A stretch of 64,000 nucleotides of DNA. It comes from Vibrio gallaecicus. GTDB lineage: Bacteria; Pseudomonadota; Gammaproteobacteria; Enterobacterales; Vibrionaceae. Each line of letters opens with the position of its first letter. Position 1 is the first letter of the stretch. Below are positions 37,410 to 47,616 of this stretch, piece by piece. The stretch lies in assembly GCF_024347495.1 (NCBI RefSeq), contig NZ_AP025491.1, forward strand, positions 248,001-312,000. The letters are read 5' to 3'. Under the pieces are notes generated by a model. It was not told where the DNA came from and searched no databases. It saw nothing but the letters and a program-made list of their open reading frames with translations. A program made the position numbers and the translations under genes.

Positions 37410-39191
37410 ATGAGTAGACTTCGAGAACCTTTCCTAATTCCCCTTTTCTTCGCGATTGTTTTTTTTATTGGTCATCGTGGGTTGTCCATCATTGAAAATG
37501 AACATCGCTTGTCTGTTGGCGAATCCCTTAATACGGTTATTCATACGATTGAAGAAGCGTTATCTTTATGGACAAACAACCACCGCGCAAAAGTTGAAAC
37601 CATTGCCCATCGAACAGACCTTATTGATTTAACCCAGCAGATTTTAGATGCAAAAGATGTGCACCAGTTTGAGCTTGTACAAGGGAAAATTCGAGATTTA
37701 CTTAATCCTGAAATTATTGCATTTGGGTATAAGGGCTTTTTTATTATTAGCCCAGAAGCAATTAATATGAGTTCAATGCGAGATACCAATATTGGTCAAG
37801 CAAACTTAATTGCTCACCAAAGAAGGGATCTATTTGAAAAGGCGCTTGCGGGTGAAACACTTATTGTCCCACCGATTTTCTCTGATGTGCCACTGCAATA
37901 CCGCGATAGTCGATTTAAAGTATTACCACCTACTATGTTCGCTGTTTCCCCAATTAGAAATCATGAAAACTCGATTATTGCTGTCCTTGCGATTCGAATT
38001 GATTCCGTTAATAGTTTTAGCCGCTTAATGCGTTTAGGCCGAATTGGAAACAGTGGCGAGACCTACGTGTTTGATCATCAAGGGGTTATGCTTACGGAAA
38101 GTCGCTTTGAAGATCAACTACTTGCTCTGGATCTTATTGATTACAAGGAGGGTTCAAGCTTGAATATACAGTTACTTGATCCCGGTGTTGATCTCACTAC
38201 AGGGGCTGATGCGGTCTATCCTCCTTCTCAACAACCTTTTACTTATCTAGTTCAAAGTGCCTTAAATCAAGTCGATGGCGATAATGTAAATGGGTATCGG
38301 GATTATCGAGGGGTTATGGTGATAGGAAGCTGGAAATGGTATGAAGAGCTTGGTGTAGGAATTGCTACTGAAATCGATGTGTCGGAAGCGATGAAGTCAT
38401 TCGTTATTTCACGAAACGCCATTTTCGGGATTTTGTTCCTCACAACAGCATTAGCGGTCACGCTGACTTCTATTTTACTAAGAAATCGTTCTAAAGCGGT
38501 GGAGTTATTGGAACAGAATAAGCTGTCATTAGAGGGGAAAGTTGCCGAACGAACTGAAAGTTTGTTGAAAGTGAATTCAGACTTGCAAAGCCAAATTGTA
38601 GAAAGAGTTCGAACCGAAGAAAAGTTGAAGCTTGTACAAATGGATTTGGAAAACACAAACCAAAAGCTGACAAGGTTAGCGTCTACTGATGGCTTAACGG
38701 GGATTTCAAACCGCAGAACATTTGACATTAAGTTAAGTGATGAGTGGCAGTTAGCTTTGAAGTTAAATACGCCTATATCTTTATTGTTGATGGATGTTGA
38801 TGACTTTAAAAAGTACAACGATACATTCGGTCACCAAGCCGGCGACCTATGCTTAAAGCAGGTTGCTGAGATTTTAAAGTTAAGTGATCAGCAAGCACTC
38901 TCAAATGATATTGTTGCTCGTTATGGTGGTGAAGAGTTTGTGATTGTTTTAAGGAATACCAAGCTTGAAGATGCAAGAATAGTTGCGGAAACCATTCGTT
39001 CTAACCTGCTATCAGCTGCACTTCCGTACAGCAATTCGGGGGTAGAAGGGGCGCAAGTTGTAACCCTGAGTATTGGTGTTGCGACAGTGACACCTAAGTT
39101 TGGTCAAAGTTTTGAATCTTTGGTAAAGCAAGCTGATGAAGCACTTTATCGGGCTAAGGCGTTAGGAAAAAATAGAGTCGTTGGCGGTTAG
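37410..39191 (+). CDS. Membrane Cache-GGDEF diguanylate cyclase
   Basis: A 593-residue inner-membrane protein from ATG 37410 (GGAG 5-7 nt upstream; a GTG two codons earlier overlaps that site). One membrane segment at about 8-24, a large periplasmic Cache-like sensor (about 30-335, with MSSMRDTNIGQANLI and FAVSPIRNHENSIIAVLAIR), a second segment at about 340-360, a coiled coil (AERTESLLKVNSDLQSQ) and a C-terminal GGDEF domain with intact GGEEF (RYGGEEFVIVL). No RxxD inhibitory site is seen. It should make c-di-GMP in response to a periplasmic cue. Single gene. Confidence 0.9.
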   Translation: MSRLREPFLIPLFFAIVFFIGHRGLSIIENEHRLSVGESLNTVIHTIEEALSLWTNNHRAKVETIAHRTDLIDLTQQILDAKDVHQFELVQGKIRDLLNPEIIAFGYKGFFIISPEAINMSSMRDTNIGQANLIAHQRRDLFEKALAGETLIVPPIFSDVPLQYRDSRFKVLPPTMFAVSPIRNHENSIIAVLAIRIDSVNSFSRLMRLGRIGNSGETYVFDHQGVMLTESRFEDQLLALDLIDYKEGSSLNIQLLDPGVDLTTGADAVYPPSQQPFTYLVQSALNQVDGDNVNGYRDYRGVMVIGSWKWYEELGVGIATEIDVSEAMKSFVISRNAIFGILFLTTALAVTLTSILLRNRSKAVELLEQNKLSLEGKVAERTESLLKVNSDLQSQIVERVRTEEKLKLVQMDLENTNQKLTRLASTDGLTGISNRRTFDIKLSDEWQLALKLNTPISLLLMDVDDFKKYNDTFGHQAGDLCLKQVAEILKLSDQQALSNDIVARYGGEEFVIVLRNTKLEDARIVAETIRSNLLSAALPYSNSGVEGAQVVTLSIGVATVTPKFGQSFESLVKQADEALYRAKALGKNRVVGG

Positions 39192-39279
39192 TTCATTGTC
39201 GAATGACTATTAATGGATTATCAATAGTTTTAAATTGTCGTTACACTAGCGCTAATAATGATTAAAAAGGTAAAACCCA

Positions 39280-39603
39280 ATGTTTCATGGTCACGTTTAT
39301 TTCGGTTTACGTAATGCTCAGTTAGCAGAAGATTTTCGTCAAAAACTGATTCAGGAAAGAAAAGATGCGATTGAAGTGTTCCCTCTGGTTCAGCGCTTAG
39401 TCGGACCTCATAAAATGCCGATGTTTGAAATTCATTTTAAAAATAACGATAACAATCTAATTGAATGGTTAGAGGCTGAACGTGGCGATATGTCAGTACT
39501 TATTCACCCAGTGACTGGTGGTGAAGAGTTACTGGATCACACTGAACGAGCGATTTGGCTTGGTCGTGAATTAGGTGTATTTGAAGAAACGTTATCAAGT
39601 TAA
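39280..39603 (+). CDS. DOPA 4,5-dioxygenase family protein
   Basis: A 107-residue protein with the family pattern: HGHVYFGLRN at the start, PHKMPMFEIHF in the middle and LIHPVTGGEELLDHTERAIWLG near the end; His and Glu residues in these stretches are candidate metal ligands. Fungal members open the ring of DOPA in pigment synthesis; bacterial members have no settled substrate. AAGG precedes the ATG and a good terminator follows. The GGDEF gene upstream ends 88 bp before it. Confidence 0.85.
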   Translation: MFHGHVYFGLRNAQLAEDFRQKLIQERKDAIEVFPLVQRLVGPHKMPMFEIHFKNNDNNLIEWLEAERGDMSVLIHPVTGGEELLDHTERAIWLGRELGVFEETLSS

Positions 39604-39637
39604 TTCAGTCTATTTCTTTTATGTACCATTCTTTAAT

Positions 39638-39664
39638 AAAGCGCTGTTTTTCAGTGCTTTTTTT
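39638..39664 (+). terminator. Intrinsic terminator
   Basis: AAAGCGCTG pairs with CAGTGCTTT (one wobble), short T loop, followed by further T. Confidence 0.88.
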
Positions 39665-39712
39665 ATGGGGCAAACTCAGTCAACTAGTTATTATATCGTA
39701 TGACTTTATTAC

Positions 39713-40660
39713 CTATTTAATACCTAGCCAATGGTATTGGTTAGCCAACTTTCGAAGTACATCAATCTCTTTTTCAGTTTCTTCCTTGAGCCACTCAATT
39801 AAATCATCAATAACAGGGGTATGAGTTTGTTGGTGACCATAGTAAGTCCAAGCACTCCGCTGAATTTTCGCGTTCTCAGGGCAATACAAAAAATCTCTTT
39901 CAAGTTCCTGCAATACTAAAAGTAAATCCGTTACAGTGACACCTTGACCAGATAAGCATGCACTTAACGCTAAATCTAAAGAGTGGAAACTGGTGTTTCT
40001 AACCACTTGTTGAGGAGGGTATTCGACTGCTGATAACCACACTTTCCAATCATGATGGTCAAGCGTGGGGTGCAGGCGTGGCATCGTTAGAATCGAATTT
40101 AAGTCTGTGGTGTCTTCCGTTAAAATTTTTGCACAAACTGGAGCCATGTATTCATCTCTTAAGAAGAAAATATTGGGCTTATTATCGTAATGTTTTTTTA
40201 AACGGGTATGAAAAATGAGTAAGTCATAGTCAGCCTTATTAAGCGCTTCGTCCTCTTCAATTACAGGAATAATCGCGATTTCGTAATCTGGGTAACGCTC
40301 ATTCAGATCGTGGACCTTATTAATCATCACGCGAGTAGCAAAACTTAACGCCGCCTTTATCACAATACGTTTTTGCTTTGGTTCTTTCCACGAAGCAACA
40401 ACGGCTTCAATCGAGGTGTAATTATCTCTTAGTGCTAAATAAAGCTCTTGCCCTTGAAGTGTCAGGGTTATCGTCCTGTGATGTCTCATGACTAGTGATG
40501 CGTTGAGGTCATCCTCAAGCTGTTTTACCTGACGACTTATTGCACTCTGGGTCACGTTTAGCTCATCCGCTGCAAGGGTAAAACTCATAAGCCTTGCCAC
40601 GGATTCAAAGGCTCTAAGTCCGTTATGTGAATAAGGGAGGTTTGGATAAGGAGTTATCAT
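39713..40660 (-). CDS. LysR-family regulator, divergent from MATE gene
   Basis: A 315-residue LysR regulator of the GcvA/AmpR-like branch (starts near PYSHNGLRAFESVARLMSFT). Helix-turn-helix: ADELNVTQSAISRQVKQLEDDL. It is divergent from a MATE efflux gene with 97 bp between start codons and a T-N11-A dyad in that gap, the classic layout for a LysR regulator and its target. Effector unknown. Confidence 0.9.
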   Translation of the reverse strand: MITPYPNLPYSHNGLRAFESVARLMSFTLAADELNVTQSAISRQVKQLEDDLNASLVMRHHRTITLTLQGQELYLALRDNYTSIEAVVASWKEPKQKRIVIKAALSFATRVMINKVHDLNERYPDYEIAIIPVIEEDEALNKADYDLLIFHTRLKKHYDNKPNIFFLRDEYMAPVCAKILTEDTTDLNSILTMPRLHPTLDHHDWKVWLSAVEYPPQQVVRNTSFHSLDLALSACLSGQGVTVTDLLLVLQELERDFLYCPENAKIQRSAWTYYGHQQTHTPVIDDLIEWLKEETEKEIDVLRKLANQYHWLGIK

Positions 40661-40682
40661 TATTTCTCATGAGTTTTTGGAA

Positions 40683-40695
40683 TGCCAGATTGGCA
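40683..40695. promoter_or_regulatory. LysR-type dyad TGCCA-N3-TGGCA
   Basis: A perfect 5-bp inverted repeat that satisfies the T-N11-A rule, 23 bp before the LysR start and 63 bp before the MATE start. Confidence 0.5.
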
Positions 40696-40757
40696 GATAT
40701 ATCAATTGAATGCTAGTTCGATAAAGCTTACTTTGTGCGAAATATCTAGAGGTTCCT

Positions 40758-42110
40758 ATGAAAAAAATTCTCGCACTTGCATTCCCACTCATCATCTCAC
40801 AGCTTATCTCTATGGCATTGGTATTGACTGATGTTTGGATGATGTCACGAATCAGCGTATCTGCATTGGCTGCGGGTGGTTTAGGTGCCTCTATTTATTT
40901 CTTCATCTTCATTATTGCAGGGAGCACGGTAGGGTGCGCCGCAAACTTAATCGCCATTGCTTATGGGCAAAGAGTCAGCCGTCCTGAGCACGGTAATAAG
41001 CAAATTAGGTTAGCGGTAAAAGGTGCAGTGATGTTGTCATTTGTACTGAGCGTATTACTGATGAGCAGCTTTTGGCTAGCTCCGTGGGTTCTTGAAACCG
41101 CAAAACAACCGCCTGAAGTGGTGGTTCTCGCAATGGAATACGTACATGCTCTGAAATGGGTGATGTTTCCATCTCTGATATTGTTGGTGCTTCGTGGCTT
41201 AACCAGTGCGTTTGGACAAGTGCGCTCTATTTTAGTTATGTCTGTTGTGACGGTCATACTTAATGTACCTGTGAGCTATTTACTGACTTTCAAATTAGAC
41301 ATGGGATTAACTGGCTTAGGCTTAGGAACTGCCATTGCTGCATTAATTGTTATGGCTTGCTACACCATCTGGGTCTTTAAACGCGATGAATTTAAAGCAT
41401 TCTCTCCTTGGCTAAATATTGATGAGTATTCATTCAAACTAATGAACCCACTACTGCTTATGGGATTACCGATCGCAATGGCAGCCATACTGGAACACGG
41501 GTTGATTTATGGCGGAACATTAATGGCAGGGACGATCAGTATTGCTTCATTAGCATTGCATCAAATATTACTTCAATGCTTAAGCTTCACTTGGAACTTT
41601 AACTTCGGTTTCTCTCAAGCAGCCGCAATATTGGTGGGGCGTGACTACGGCGCACAAAATTATGAAGGGATTAAAAGAACCTCTATTCAAAGCTTTATTT
41701 TAGTCACACTGCTGAGTGTGGTTTTGTCTGCTATTTTCATTCTTTGGCCAGATTTTATTGCGGGCTTGTTTAAGCTAGACGAAGGCGCTGAAGGCATGTC
41801 TTCTTTACTTGCGTCAGTGATTTGGGTGGTAGCGCTGTGCTTCATTGTTGATGCGTGGCAATTACTCGCAATCAATCTCTTAAGAGGAATGAAAATAGTC
41901 TCAATGCCAACTGTGATGACAGCCATTGGTTATTGGTTGTTTGGTCTTCCAGCTGCTTGGTATCTAATGCTTGAATATCAGCTAGCTGGAATTTGGGGTG
42001 GAATTGGTGTTGGTTTGGGTGTGACCGGAATTTTATTATTGGTTAATTTAATGTTCGTTATTCGCCGCACTAATCGTCATGTTAACCCAACAGGGCTATG
42101 CCAAGCGTAA
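40758..42110 (+). CDS. MATE family efflux transporter
   Basis: A 450-residue protein with twelve membrane segments in two related halves, as in NorM/DinF-type multidrug and toxic compound extrusion pumps (ALAFPLIISQLISMALVLTDVWMM in the first segment; LPIAMAAILEHGLIYGGTLMAG opening the second half). Coupling ion is probably Na+ or H+. Substrate unknown. AGAGG precedes the ATG. Probably controlled by the divergent LysR gene. Confidence 0.9.
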   Translation: MKKILALAFPLIISQLISMALVLTDVWMMSRISVSALAAGGLGASIYFFIFIIAGSTVGCAANLIAIAYGQRVSRPEHGNKQIRLAVKGAVMLSFVLSVLLMSSFWLAPWVLETAKQPPEVVVLAMEYVHALKWVMFPSLILLVLRGLTSAFGQVRSILVMSVVTVILNVPVSYLLTFKLDMGLTGLGLGTAIAALIVMACYTIWVFKRDEFKAFSPWLNIDEYSFKLMNPLLLMGLPIAMAAILEHGLIYGGTLMAGTISIASLALHQILLQCLSFTWNFNFGFSQAAAILVGRDYGAQNYEGIKRTSIQSFILVTLLSVVLSAIFILWPDFIAGLFKLDEGAEGMSSLLASVIWVVALCFIVDAWQLLAINLLRGMKIVSMPTVMTAIGYWLFGLPAAWYLMLEYQLAGIWGGIGVGLGVTGILLLVNLMFVIRRTNRHVNPTGLCQA

Positions 42111-42285
42111 GGCTAAACGTGTACGGCTTGGATAAAATTTATTAATTCACCTCTAATTTCTAGATTACTCTATGGCATGTGCTAACGTTACAGTATGATG
42201 GTAAGCATAGTTAGAGGTGGATTTATCAGGCTGTGACCTTATAGAAATGCTTCAATGAGCATATTTTCTGGAAGGTTATCTCTGC

Positions 42286-44223
42286 ATGAGAAAAAGTAGT
42301 TTACTTTCGTTTTTAGTGATTGGACTGTGTATTTGGGCTGTTGTTACGGTCGATATCCTCGTTTTCCAAACGGAGACAGATACTGTTGATCATCCAGCAG
42401 CATCTTCACACCCTGAAATTGAATTAAGCCAATCAGACATTGGTCATCAGCTTATTTCTATCTTTGACCAAACAAAGGTAGATCCTCAAACATCTTCCAG
42501 CCGTTTCCAGGCATTAGAGTTAACTAACTTATCTAAACTGACCCCCACAGAAAAAGCGTATTGGCTGAAAATACAAATCAAGCTTGCAAAGAATATGAAA
42601 GATAGCAGGACGGTTGATGAACTTACACTGCAATTAAAAAAACTAGCAGATAATGAAAAACTGACTTGGCTAACCGTTTCACTTTTAATTGATGAAGCCG
42701 TAAACCATGCTAGGCATAGCCGTATTCCTCAAGCTGAAGCCCTGATCACGCAAGCCATCACTATAGCGAGAGAGCACCATATTATTTACCAGCTCCCAAG
42801 AGCCTATAATGTGGCTGGTTTTATCAGTAATTCGTCAAATGAACTTTTAAAGTCGCAAAGGTACTTTTCTGCGGGGATAAAAGTTGCCACCGAATTAGGG
42901 GATAGTCTGTATAACAGCACCATTCATAATAACTTGGGGCTCTTATATCTACATATAGAAAGGTGGCTCAAAGCTCTAGAATACATGCAAAAAGCCCGTC
43001 AGCTCTTGAATGAAAGTGGTGTGATTAATAACCCCTTAATGCATACCATTTATCTTAATGAAGCCTTTATCTACAATCGATTAGGTGATGTGGAGAATTC
43101 TATTGCTGCGTATTCTGAAGCTCAGTTGTATTTTGAGGAAGAGAAAGCTTCTGTGCGGGATAATTTGATTCAATTGAAAGGCAAAGCTGAAGTATTACTG
43201 TTATTGACGGAATATGAAGAGGCTCGAAAGACTGCTACCCACTGCCTTAATTTTCCTGGCAGTAAAGAATACCCATTGGAATTCGGTCAGTGTTATTTGT
43301 TATTGGCGAAAAGTTTAAATCAACTGAAAGAGTACCAATTAGCTTTGAATATGGTTGATGAAGCCATTGAAATATTTACTGATATTGACCATGAAAGATG
43401 GGTGATACGCTCATACAATCAAAAGGCTGAAGTGTATAGCAGCTTAGGGGATTTTGAATCAGCGTTGGACATGTACCGTATTTTTTATCAGCAAGATAAG
43501 CAACAGCTTTTAGGCAAGGTATATAACCTTGAAAATGCTTTTGCTACTCGCCGAATTGAGCAAGAGCGTGATTTGTTAGATGTCGAAAAAAAACTGACAG
43601 AAGCAAAACTGGCGAAAGAAAGGCTTCGCTTTCAGGTTGCTTGTATCTGGGGGATCATTGCTATCGTTATTATTACTTTAACGATACAAAAATCGGTATT
43701 AATGCATAGGAAAAATAAGGAATTAGAGAATCTATCATTCATCGATCCATTAACTGGTTTGAATAACCGCCGTTACTATAACTATCAAGTGAAATCCGGA
43801 AAAATCCTTTCAAAAACATTATTTTATCGGATTGCTTTATTAGATTTAGATTACTTCAAACAGGTCAATGATCAATATGGTCATGACATCGGGGATGTGG
43901 TTTTGAAAGAATCCGCTAAACGAGTGAGTAAGCTATTGGCTGATAATGAATTATTTATTCGCTGGGGCGGTGAAGAGTTTTTAATGGTATTGATTGACGA
44001 TAAGTCAGTAGAACAACGCATTCAACTAATTTTAGAAACCTTCAATAAAACAAAATTTGAAACCAGTGCTGGCAATTTGGATATCACAACCTCTATTGGT
44101 GTAAGCCACCCTGCGTTGCCTACTGAACTCCATTATAACGATGAATACTTTAGGAAAGCGGACCAGAACTTATATGAGGCGAAACGCTCGGGTCGAAATC
44201 AAGCCGTTTATCCAGACAGTTAA
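42286..44223 (+). CDS. TPR-membrane-GGDEF diguanylate cyclase
   Basis: A 645-residue protein with an N-terminal membrane anchor (about 7-26), a periplasmic region of tetratricopeptide-like repeats (about 110-430, for example YNSTIHNNLGLLYLHIERW), a second membrane segment at about 448-466 and a C-terminal GGDEF domain. The catalytic motif is intact (RWGGEEFLMVL); no RxxD inhibitory site is seen. This architecture of periplasmic TPRs feeding a cyclase is common in Vibrio and Shewanella. GGAAGG lies before the ATG. Single gene, tail-to-tail with a LysR gene. Confidence 0.9.
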   Translation: MRKSSLLSFLVIGLCIWAVVTVDILVFQTETDTVDHPAASSHPEIELSQSDIGHQLISIFDQTKVDPQTSSSRFQALELTNLSKLTPTEKAYWLKIQIKLAKNMKDSRTVDELTLQLKKLADNEKLTWLTVSLLIDEAVNHARHSRIPQAEALITQAITIAREHHIIYQLPRAYNVAGFISNSSNELLKSQRYFSAGIKVATELGDSLYNSTIHNNLGLLYLHIERWLKALEYMQKARQLLNESGVINNPLMHTIYLNEAFIYNRLGDVENSIAAYSEAQLYFEEEKASVRDNLIQLKGKAEVLLLLTEYEEARKTATHCLNFPGSKEYPLEFGQCYLLLAKSLNQLKEYQLALNMVDEAIEIFTDIDHERWVIRSYNQKAEVYSSLGDFESALDMYRIFYQQDKQQLLGKVYNLENAFATRRIEQERDLLDVEKKLTEAKLAKERLRFQVACIWGIIAIVIITLTIQKSVLMHRKNKELENLSFIDPLTGLNNRRYYNYQVKSGKILSKTLFYRIALLDLDYFKQVNDQYGHDIGDVVLKESAKRVSKLLADNELFIRWGGEEFLMVLIDDKSVEQRIQLILETFNKTKFETSAGNLDITTSIGVSHPALPTELHYNDEYFRKADQNLYEAKRSGRNQAVYPDS

Positions 44224-44322
44224 GTCTCAATGTAATATAAATATCGATGTAAATTTAATATCACTGTAAAGATAGGTTCGTACCTTTAAAAAGATTCGAA
44301 CCTATCTATTCATATTAGTAAG

Positions 44323-45216
44323 TTAGAGCTCGTTAGTTTTAAAATAGTCGGCGACAAAATCAATAAAAGTACGAATGCGTTGGGGCTGATGGTCGCTGTC
44401 TTTATAAACTAAATACATCGGCAGTTTTTTCTTTGTGTACTGTTCGAATAGCGAAACTAGTGTGCCTGACTCTAGCTCTTTTTCTATCATCCACCTTGGC
44501 ATTGCAGCAATACCTTGCCCAAGCTTAGCCATTTTAACCAGCATCTCTGGGCTATCACTTCGTAATTTTTCTCTTACTTTTACTCTTATTTCCTTGTTCC
44601 TATCATTAAAACGCCACAAGTTTGATGGTGATATAAGAGAATAGGTTAAACATTGGTGCAGGCTTAATTGCTCCGCTTTTAAAATTGGCGGGTGTGATTC
44701 TAAGTAGCCAGGCGATGCAAAATAGACTAATTCATTGTCTATTATCCATCTTGCTTTTAATCCAGAATCTTTGAGGTATGAAGCTCGAATAGCGATGTCG
44801 ATGTCGCTTTCAACTAAGTCGACGAACTTATCTGAAACAGATATATCAACAAGTAAATCTGGGTGTGAATTCATGAACAGATTCAGTGGCTTTGACAGTA
44901 ATTGAAGACTAAATGCACTGGGTGCAGATAGCTTTAATACTCCAGTGACTGAAGCTTGTTCTTCTCTGAGGTGAGATTCGAATACATCTATTTCACTGGT
45001 TAGTTTTAATGATAAATCCAGATATTGCTTTCCACTTACAGTGAGACTAATGGCACGGGCATGCCTGTGAAATAAAGTCACTCCAACGTCTTTTTCTAAC
45101 CAAGCAATCTTTTTGCTTACGGCACTTTGAGTGAGGTTGAGCTCATTTGCCGCAGCGGTAAATGTACCAAGTTGAGCAACATGTATGAACACTTTTAAGC
45201 AATCGAATTTATCCAT
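44323..45216 (-). CDS. LysR-family regulator, divergent from DoxX gene
   Basis: A 297-residue LysR regulator from MDKFDCLKVFIHVAQLGTFT; a longer open frame from a TTG exists but the shorter start is standard for the family. Helix-turn-helix: AANELNLTQSAVSKKIAWLEKDV. The layout (DKFDxLKVFIxVA start) is that of the large DsdC-unrelated group that often controls small oxidoreductase or DoxX genes next door. A dyad lies directly upstream. Confidence 0.9.
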   Translation of the reverse strand: MDKFDCLKVFIHVAQLGTFTAAANELNLTQSAVSKKIAWLEKDVGVTLFHRHARAISLTVSGKQYLDLSLKLTSEIDVFESHLREEQASVTGVLKLSAPSAFSLQLLSKPLNLFMNSHPDLLVDISVSDKFVDLVESDIDIAIRASYLKDSGLKARWIIDNELVYFASPGYLESHPPILKAEQLSLHQCLTYSLISPSNLWRFNDRNKEIRVKVREKLRSDSPEMLVKMAKLGQGIAAMPRWMIEKELESGTLVSLFEQYTKKKLPMYLVYKDSDHQPQRIRTFIDFVADYFKTNEL

Positions 45217-45221
45217 TAGGT

Positions 45222-45236
45222 ATTCCGTTTTGGAAT
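45222..45236. promoter_or_regulatory. LysR-type dyad ATTCC-N5-GGAAT
   Basis: Perfect 5-bp arms with T-N11-A spacing, 5 bp before the LysR start codon, so a site for autorepression; a further GGAAT half-site lies near 45276. Confidence 0.5.
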
Positions 45237-45317
45237 CGTAATTAGTCAAATATTAGCCTACTTATAAATTTTTTGGAATGCTTAAATAAGGGCACTGATT
45301 ACAGAGGAGTTCAGGTT

Positions 45318-45686
45318 ATGTTGTTTATCCAGGGTCTATTAATTGCGTTCTTTCTATTTGCTAGCTCAGTTAAATTGTTTGGTTGGATGAAGGTGATTTT
45401 TGAACCTCAGTTAGCATTTTTTCACCGTTATGGACTTAACCGGTTAGCCATGTTTCTTGTTGGAGTGATTGAAGCGACGGGAGCGATTGTTATGTTTGTA
45501 GGTTTGGTAACGCAAAACCCAATTTTAAGTGCCATAGGGGCAGGGTTAATTGCAGGTACATCCATTGGAGCAATGTTCTTTCATTTCCGTTTTGATACAT
45601 TCAAAGATGCCATACCATCTATCATCACGTTAGGGTTGTCTGCTTATGTGATGACACCTGCTATTGAAGTACTTATTCGACTCTGA
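45318..45686 (+). CDS. DoxX family membrane protein
   Basis: A 122-residue protein with four membrane segments (MLFIQGLLIAFFLFASSVKLFGW; LAMFLVGVIEATGAIVMFVG; LSAIGAGLIAGTSIGAMFFHF; final segment near TLGLSAYVMTPAIEV), the DoxX/DUF4870-like fold. ATG 45318 follows GAGGAG at good spacing; the open frame upstream is not used. Proteins of this kind have been linked to quinone-related redox processes, but no reaction is known. Probably controlled by the divergent LysR gene. Confidence 0.8.
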   Translation: MLFIQGLLIAFFLFASSVKLFGWMKVIFEPQLAFFHRYGLNRLAMFLVGVIEATGAIVMFVGLVTQNPILSAIGAGLIAGTSIGAMFFHFRFDTFKDAIPSIITLGLSAYVMTPAIEVLIRL

Positions 45687-45721
45687 GCGAATTCATTAGA
45701 TACTGTTCGAGCCAAAATAAG

Positions 45722-45756
45722 AAAGCCCCTTGTGGAGTTATCCAATCAGGGGCTTT
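45722..45756. terminator. Terminator between doxX-like gene and fruA
   Basis: AAAGCCCCT / AGGGGCTTT with a 17-nt loop; A and T rich flanks on both sides. Confidence 0.8.
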
Positions 45757-45836
45757 GAGGTTTTTAGTTGATGGCTAGGCTTAGATAGCTAGGTTTAGTT
45801 AACTAGACCTAGATAAACAAACTGTGATTATAAGTG

Positions 45837-47600
45837 TTAAGCAGTGACTGCTTTTTTGTCTTTGCTATCACCCATCTTTTTAAGTGCCGCGTAGCCGAAG
45901 CCTGTTACTGCTGTACCTGCTGCAATCGCTACTAGGTACATAAGTACTGGAGAGATAGCACCTGGAATCAGTAGTACAAACAAACCGCCGTGTGGAGCCA
46001 TAAGTTGCGCGCCAAACATCATTGATAGAGCACCAGTTAGTGCGCCACCCGCCATACAAGCTGGGATAACACGCATTGGATCTTTTGCTGCGAATGGAAT
46101 CGCACCTTCAGAGATGAAGCATAAGCCAAGAACAAATGATGCTTTACCTGCTTCACGTTCGCCTTCTTCAAACTTGTCTTTCACTAGGAAAGTCGCAAGA
46201 CCCATACCCAGAGCCGGAACCATACCAGCTGCCATGATAGCCGCCATTGGCGCGTAAGTTTGCGAAGCCAGTAGACCAACACCGAATGTGTAAGCCGCTT
46301 TGTTTACAGGGCCACCAAGGTCAAAACACATCATTGCGCCTAGAATCACACCCAGAAGAATCGCGTTAGACGTACCCATGTTGTTTAGGAAATCAGTCAT
46401 TGCGGTCATCACGCCAGAAACTGGACCACCCACGATGTACACCATCACAAGACCAGTGAACAAACTCGCAATAAACGGGATTATCAGTATAGGTTTTAGT
46501 GCTTCCATTGATTGTGGAAGCTGAACTTTGTCGGCAATGAATTTCGCTGAGTAACCTGCAATGAAACCTGCCGCGATACCACCTAGGAAACCAGCGCCAG
46601 TTGAGCTAGCCAGCATACCGCCGATTAGACCTGGAGCCAGACCTGGACGGTCAGCAATTGAGAATGCAATGAAACCAGCAAGTACAGGGATCATCAGTGC
46701 GAACGCCGAGCCACCACCGATAGTCATCAATGCTGCTGCTAGTGTGCCTTCTTCTTTAAACGCCTCAATACCGAATACGAAAGACAATGCGATGATCAGA
46801 CCGCCTGCAACTACCACAGGAAGCATGTGAGAAACACCTGTCATTAGGTGCTTGTACACGCCTTTCTTCTCGTCAGCAGGTGCTGAATTTGAAGAAGCAG
46901 TATGTTGGTATGGCTTAGCTTCTGCGAATGCTTTTTCCATCTCTTGCTTCGTTTTCTTCAAAGCAGGACCTGTTGTCGTTTTGTATAGCGTTTTGCCGTT
47001 AAAACGATCAAGAGGAACATCGATGTCTGCTGCGATGATAACAAGATCAGCGTCTGCGATTTCTTGGTCTGTCAGTTGGTTTTTCGCACCTACAGAGCCG
47101 CGAGTTTCTACTTTAATTTGGTGACCTAGACGTTTACCTTCTGCTTCAAGCGCTTCAGCTGCCATAAAGGTATGTGCAACGCCAGTTGGACAAGCGGTAA
47201 TCGCTACGATCTTTTTGCTGCCTGTAGTTTCTGTTGAAGCATTTGCTGAAGTACCAGTAACTTCCACTACAGTCTCAACTTGAGAAGCGTCTAATACTGT
47301 TGCTTCTGTTACTGCTTTCTCTAGGAATGATTTTGCATCAGTTGTGCACTCAGAGATAGCCGCTTGGTACACTTTCTTGCCGACAAAGCGCGCTTTATCA
47401 ACATCTGTATTTGCTGCGATAATCACAACATCTGCAATTTCAATCACACCGTCGGTTAATGGTGTATTAGGAAGCACGCTTGACTGACATTCAATTGATG
47501 CGTTCCATTCAAGGGATTTAGCCGCCTGTTCGAGCAACCCTGCTGCAATGATGCTGTTTGCTACGCCACTCGGGCAAGCTGTAATAATGGCAATATTCAT
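45837..47600 (-). CDS. fruA: Fructose PTS permease, EIIB'BC
   Basis: A 587-residue fructose-specific EII. Two IIB modules are in line: B' at 1-100 (ITACPSGVANS, Cys9) and B at about 130-230 (ITACPTGVAHTF, Cys137, the likely phosphorylated Cys because the VAHTF context is intact), then the membrane IIC domain with about nine segments. It imports fructose and phosphorylates it to fructose-1-phosphate. Last gene of the fruBKA operon; 16 bp separate it from fruK. Confidence 0.95.
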   Translation of the reverse strand: MNIAIITACPSGVANSIIAAGLLEQAAKSLEWNASIECQSSVLPNTPLTDGVIEIADVVIIAANTDVDKARFVGKKVYQAAISECTTDAKSFLEKAVTEATVLDASQVETVVEVTGTSANASTETTGSKKIVAITACPTGVAHTFMAAEALEAEGKRLGHQIKVETRGSVGAKNQLTDQEIADADLVIIAADIDVPLDRFNGKTLYKTTTGPALKKTKQEMEKAFAEAKPYQHTASSNSAPADEKKGVYKHLMTGVSHMLPVVVAGGLIIALSFVFGIEAFKEEGTLAAALMTIGGGSAFALMIPVLAGFIAFSIADRPGLAPGLIGGMLASSTGAGFLGGIAAGFIAGYSAKFIADKVQLPQSMEALKPILIIPFIASLFTGLVMVYIVGGPVSGVMTAMTDFLNNMGTSNAILLGVILGAMMCFDLGGPVNKAAYTFGVGLLASQTYAPMAAIMAAGMVPALGMGLATFLVKDKFEEGEREAGKASFVLGLCFISEGAIPFAAKDPMRVIPACMAGGALTGALSMMFGAQLMAPHGGLFVLLIPGAISPVLMYLVAIAAGTAVTGFGYAALKKMGDSKDKKAVTA

Positions 47601-47616
47601 AATAAACCTTCTGTCC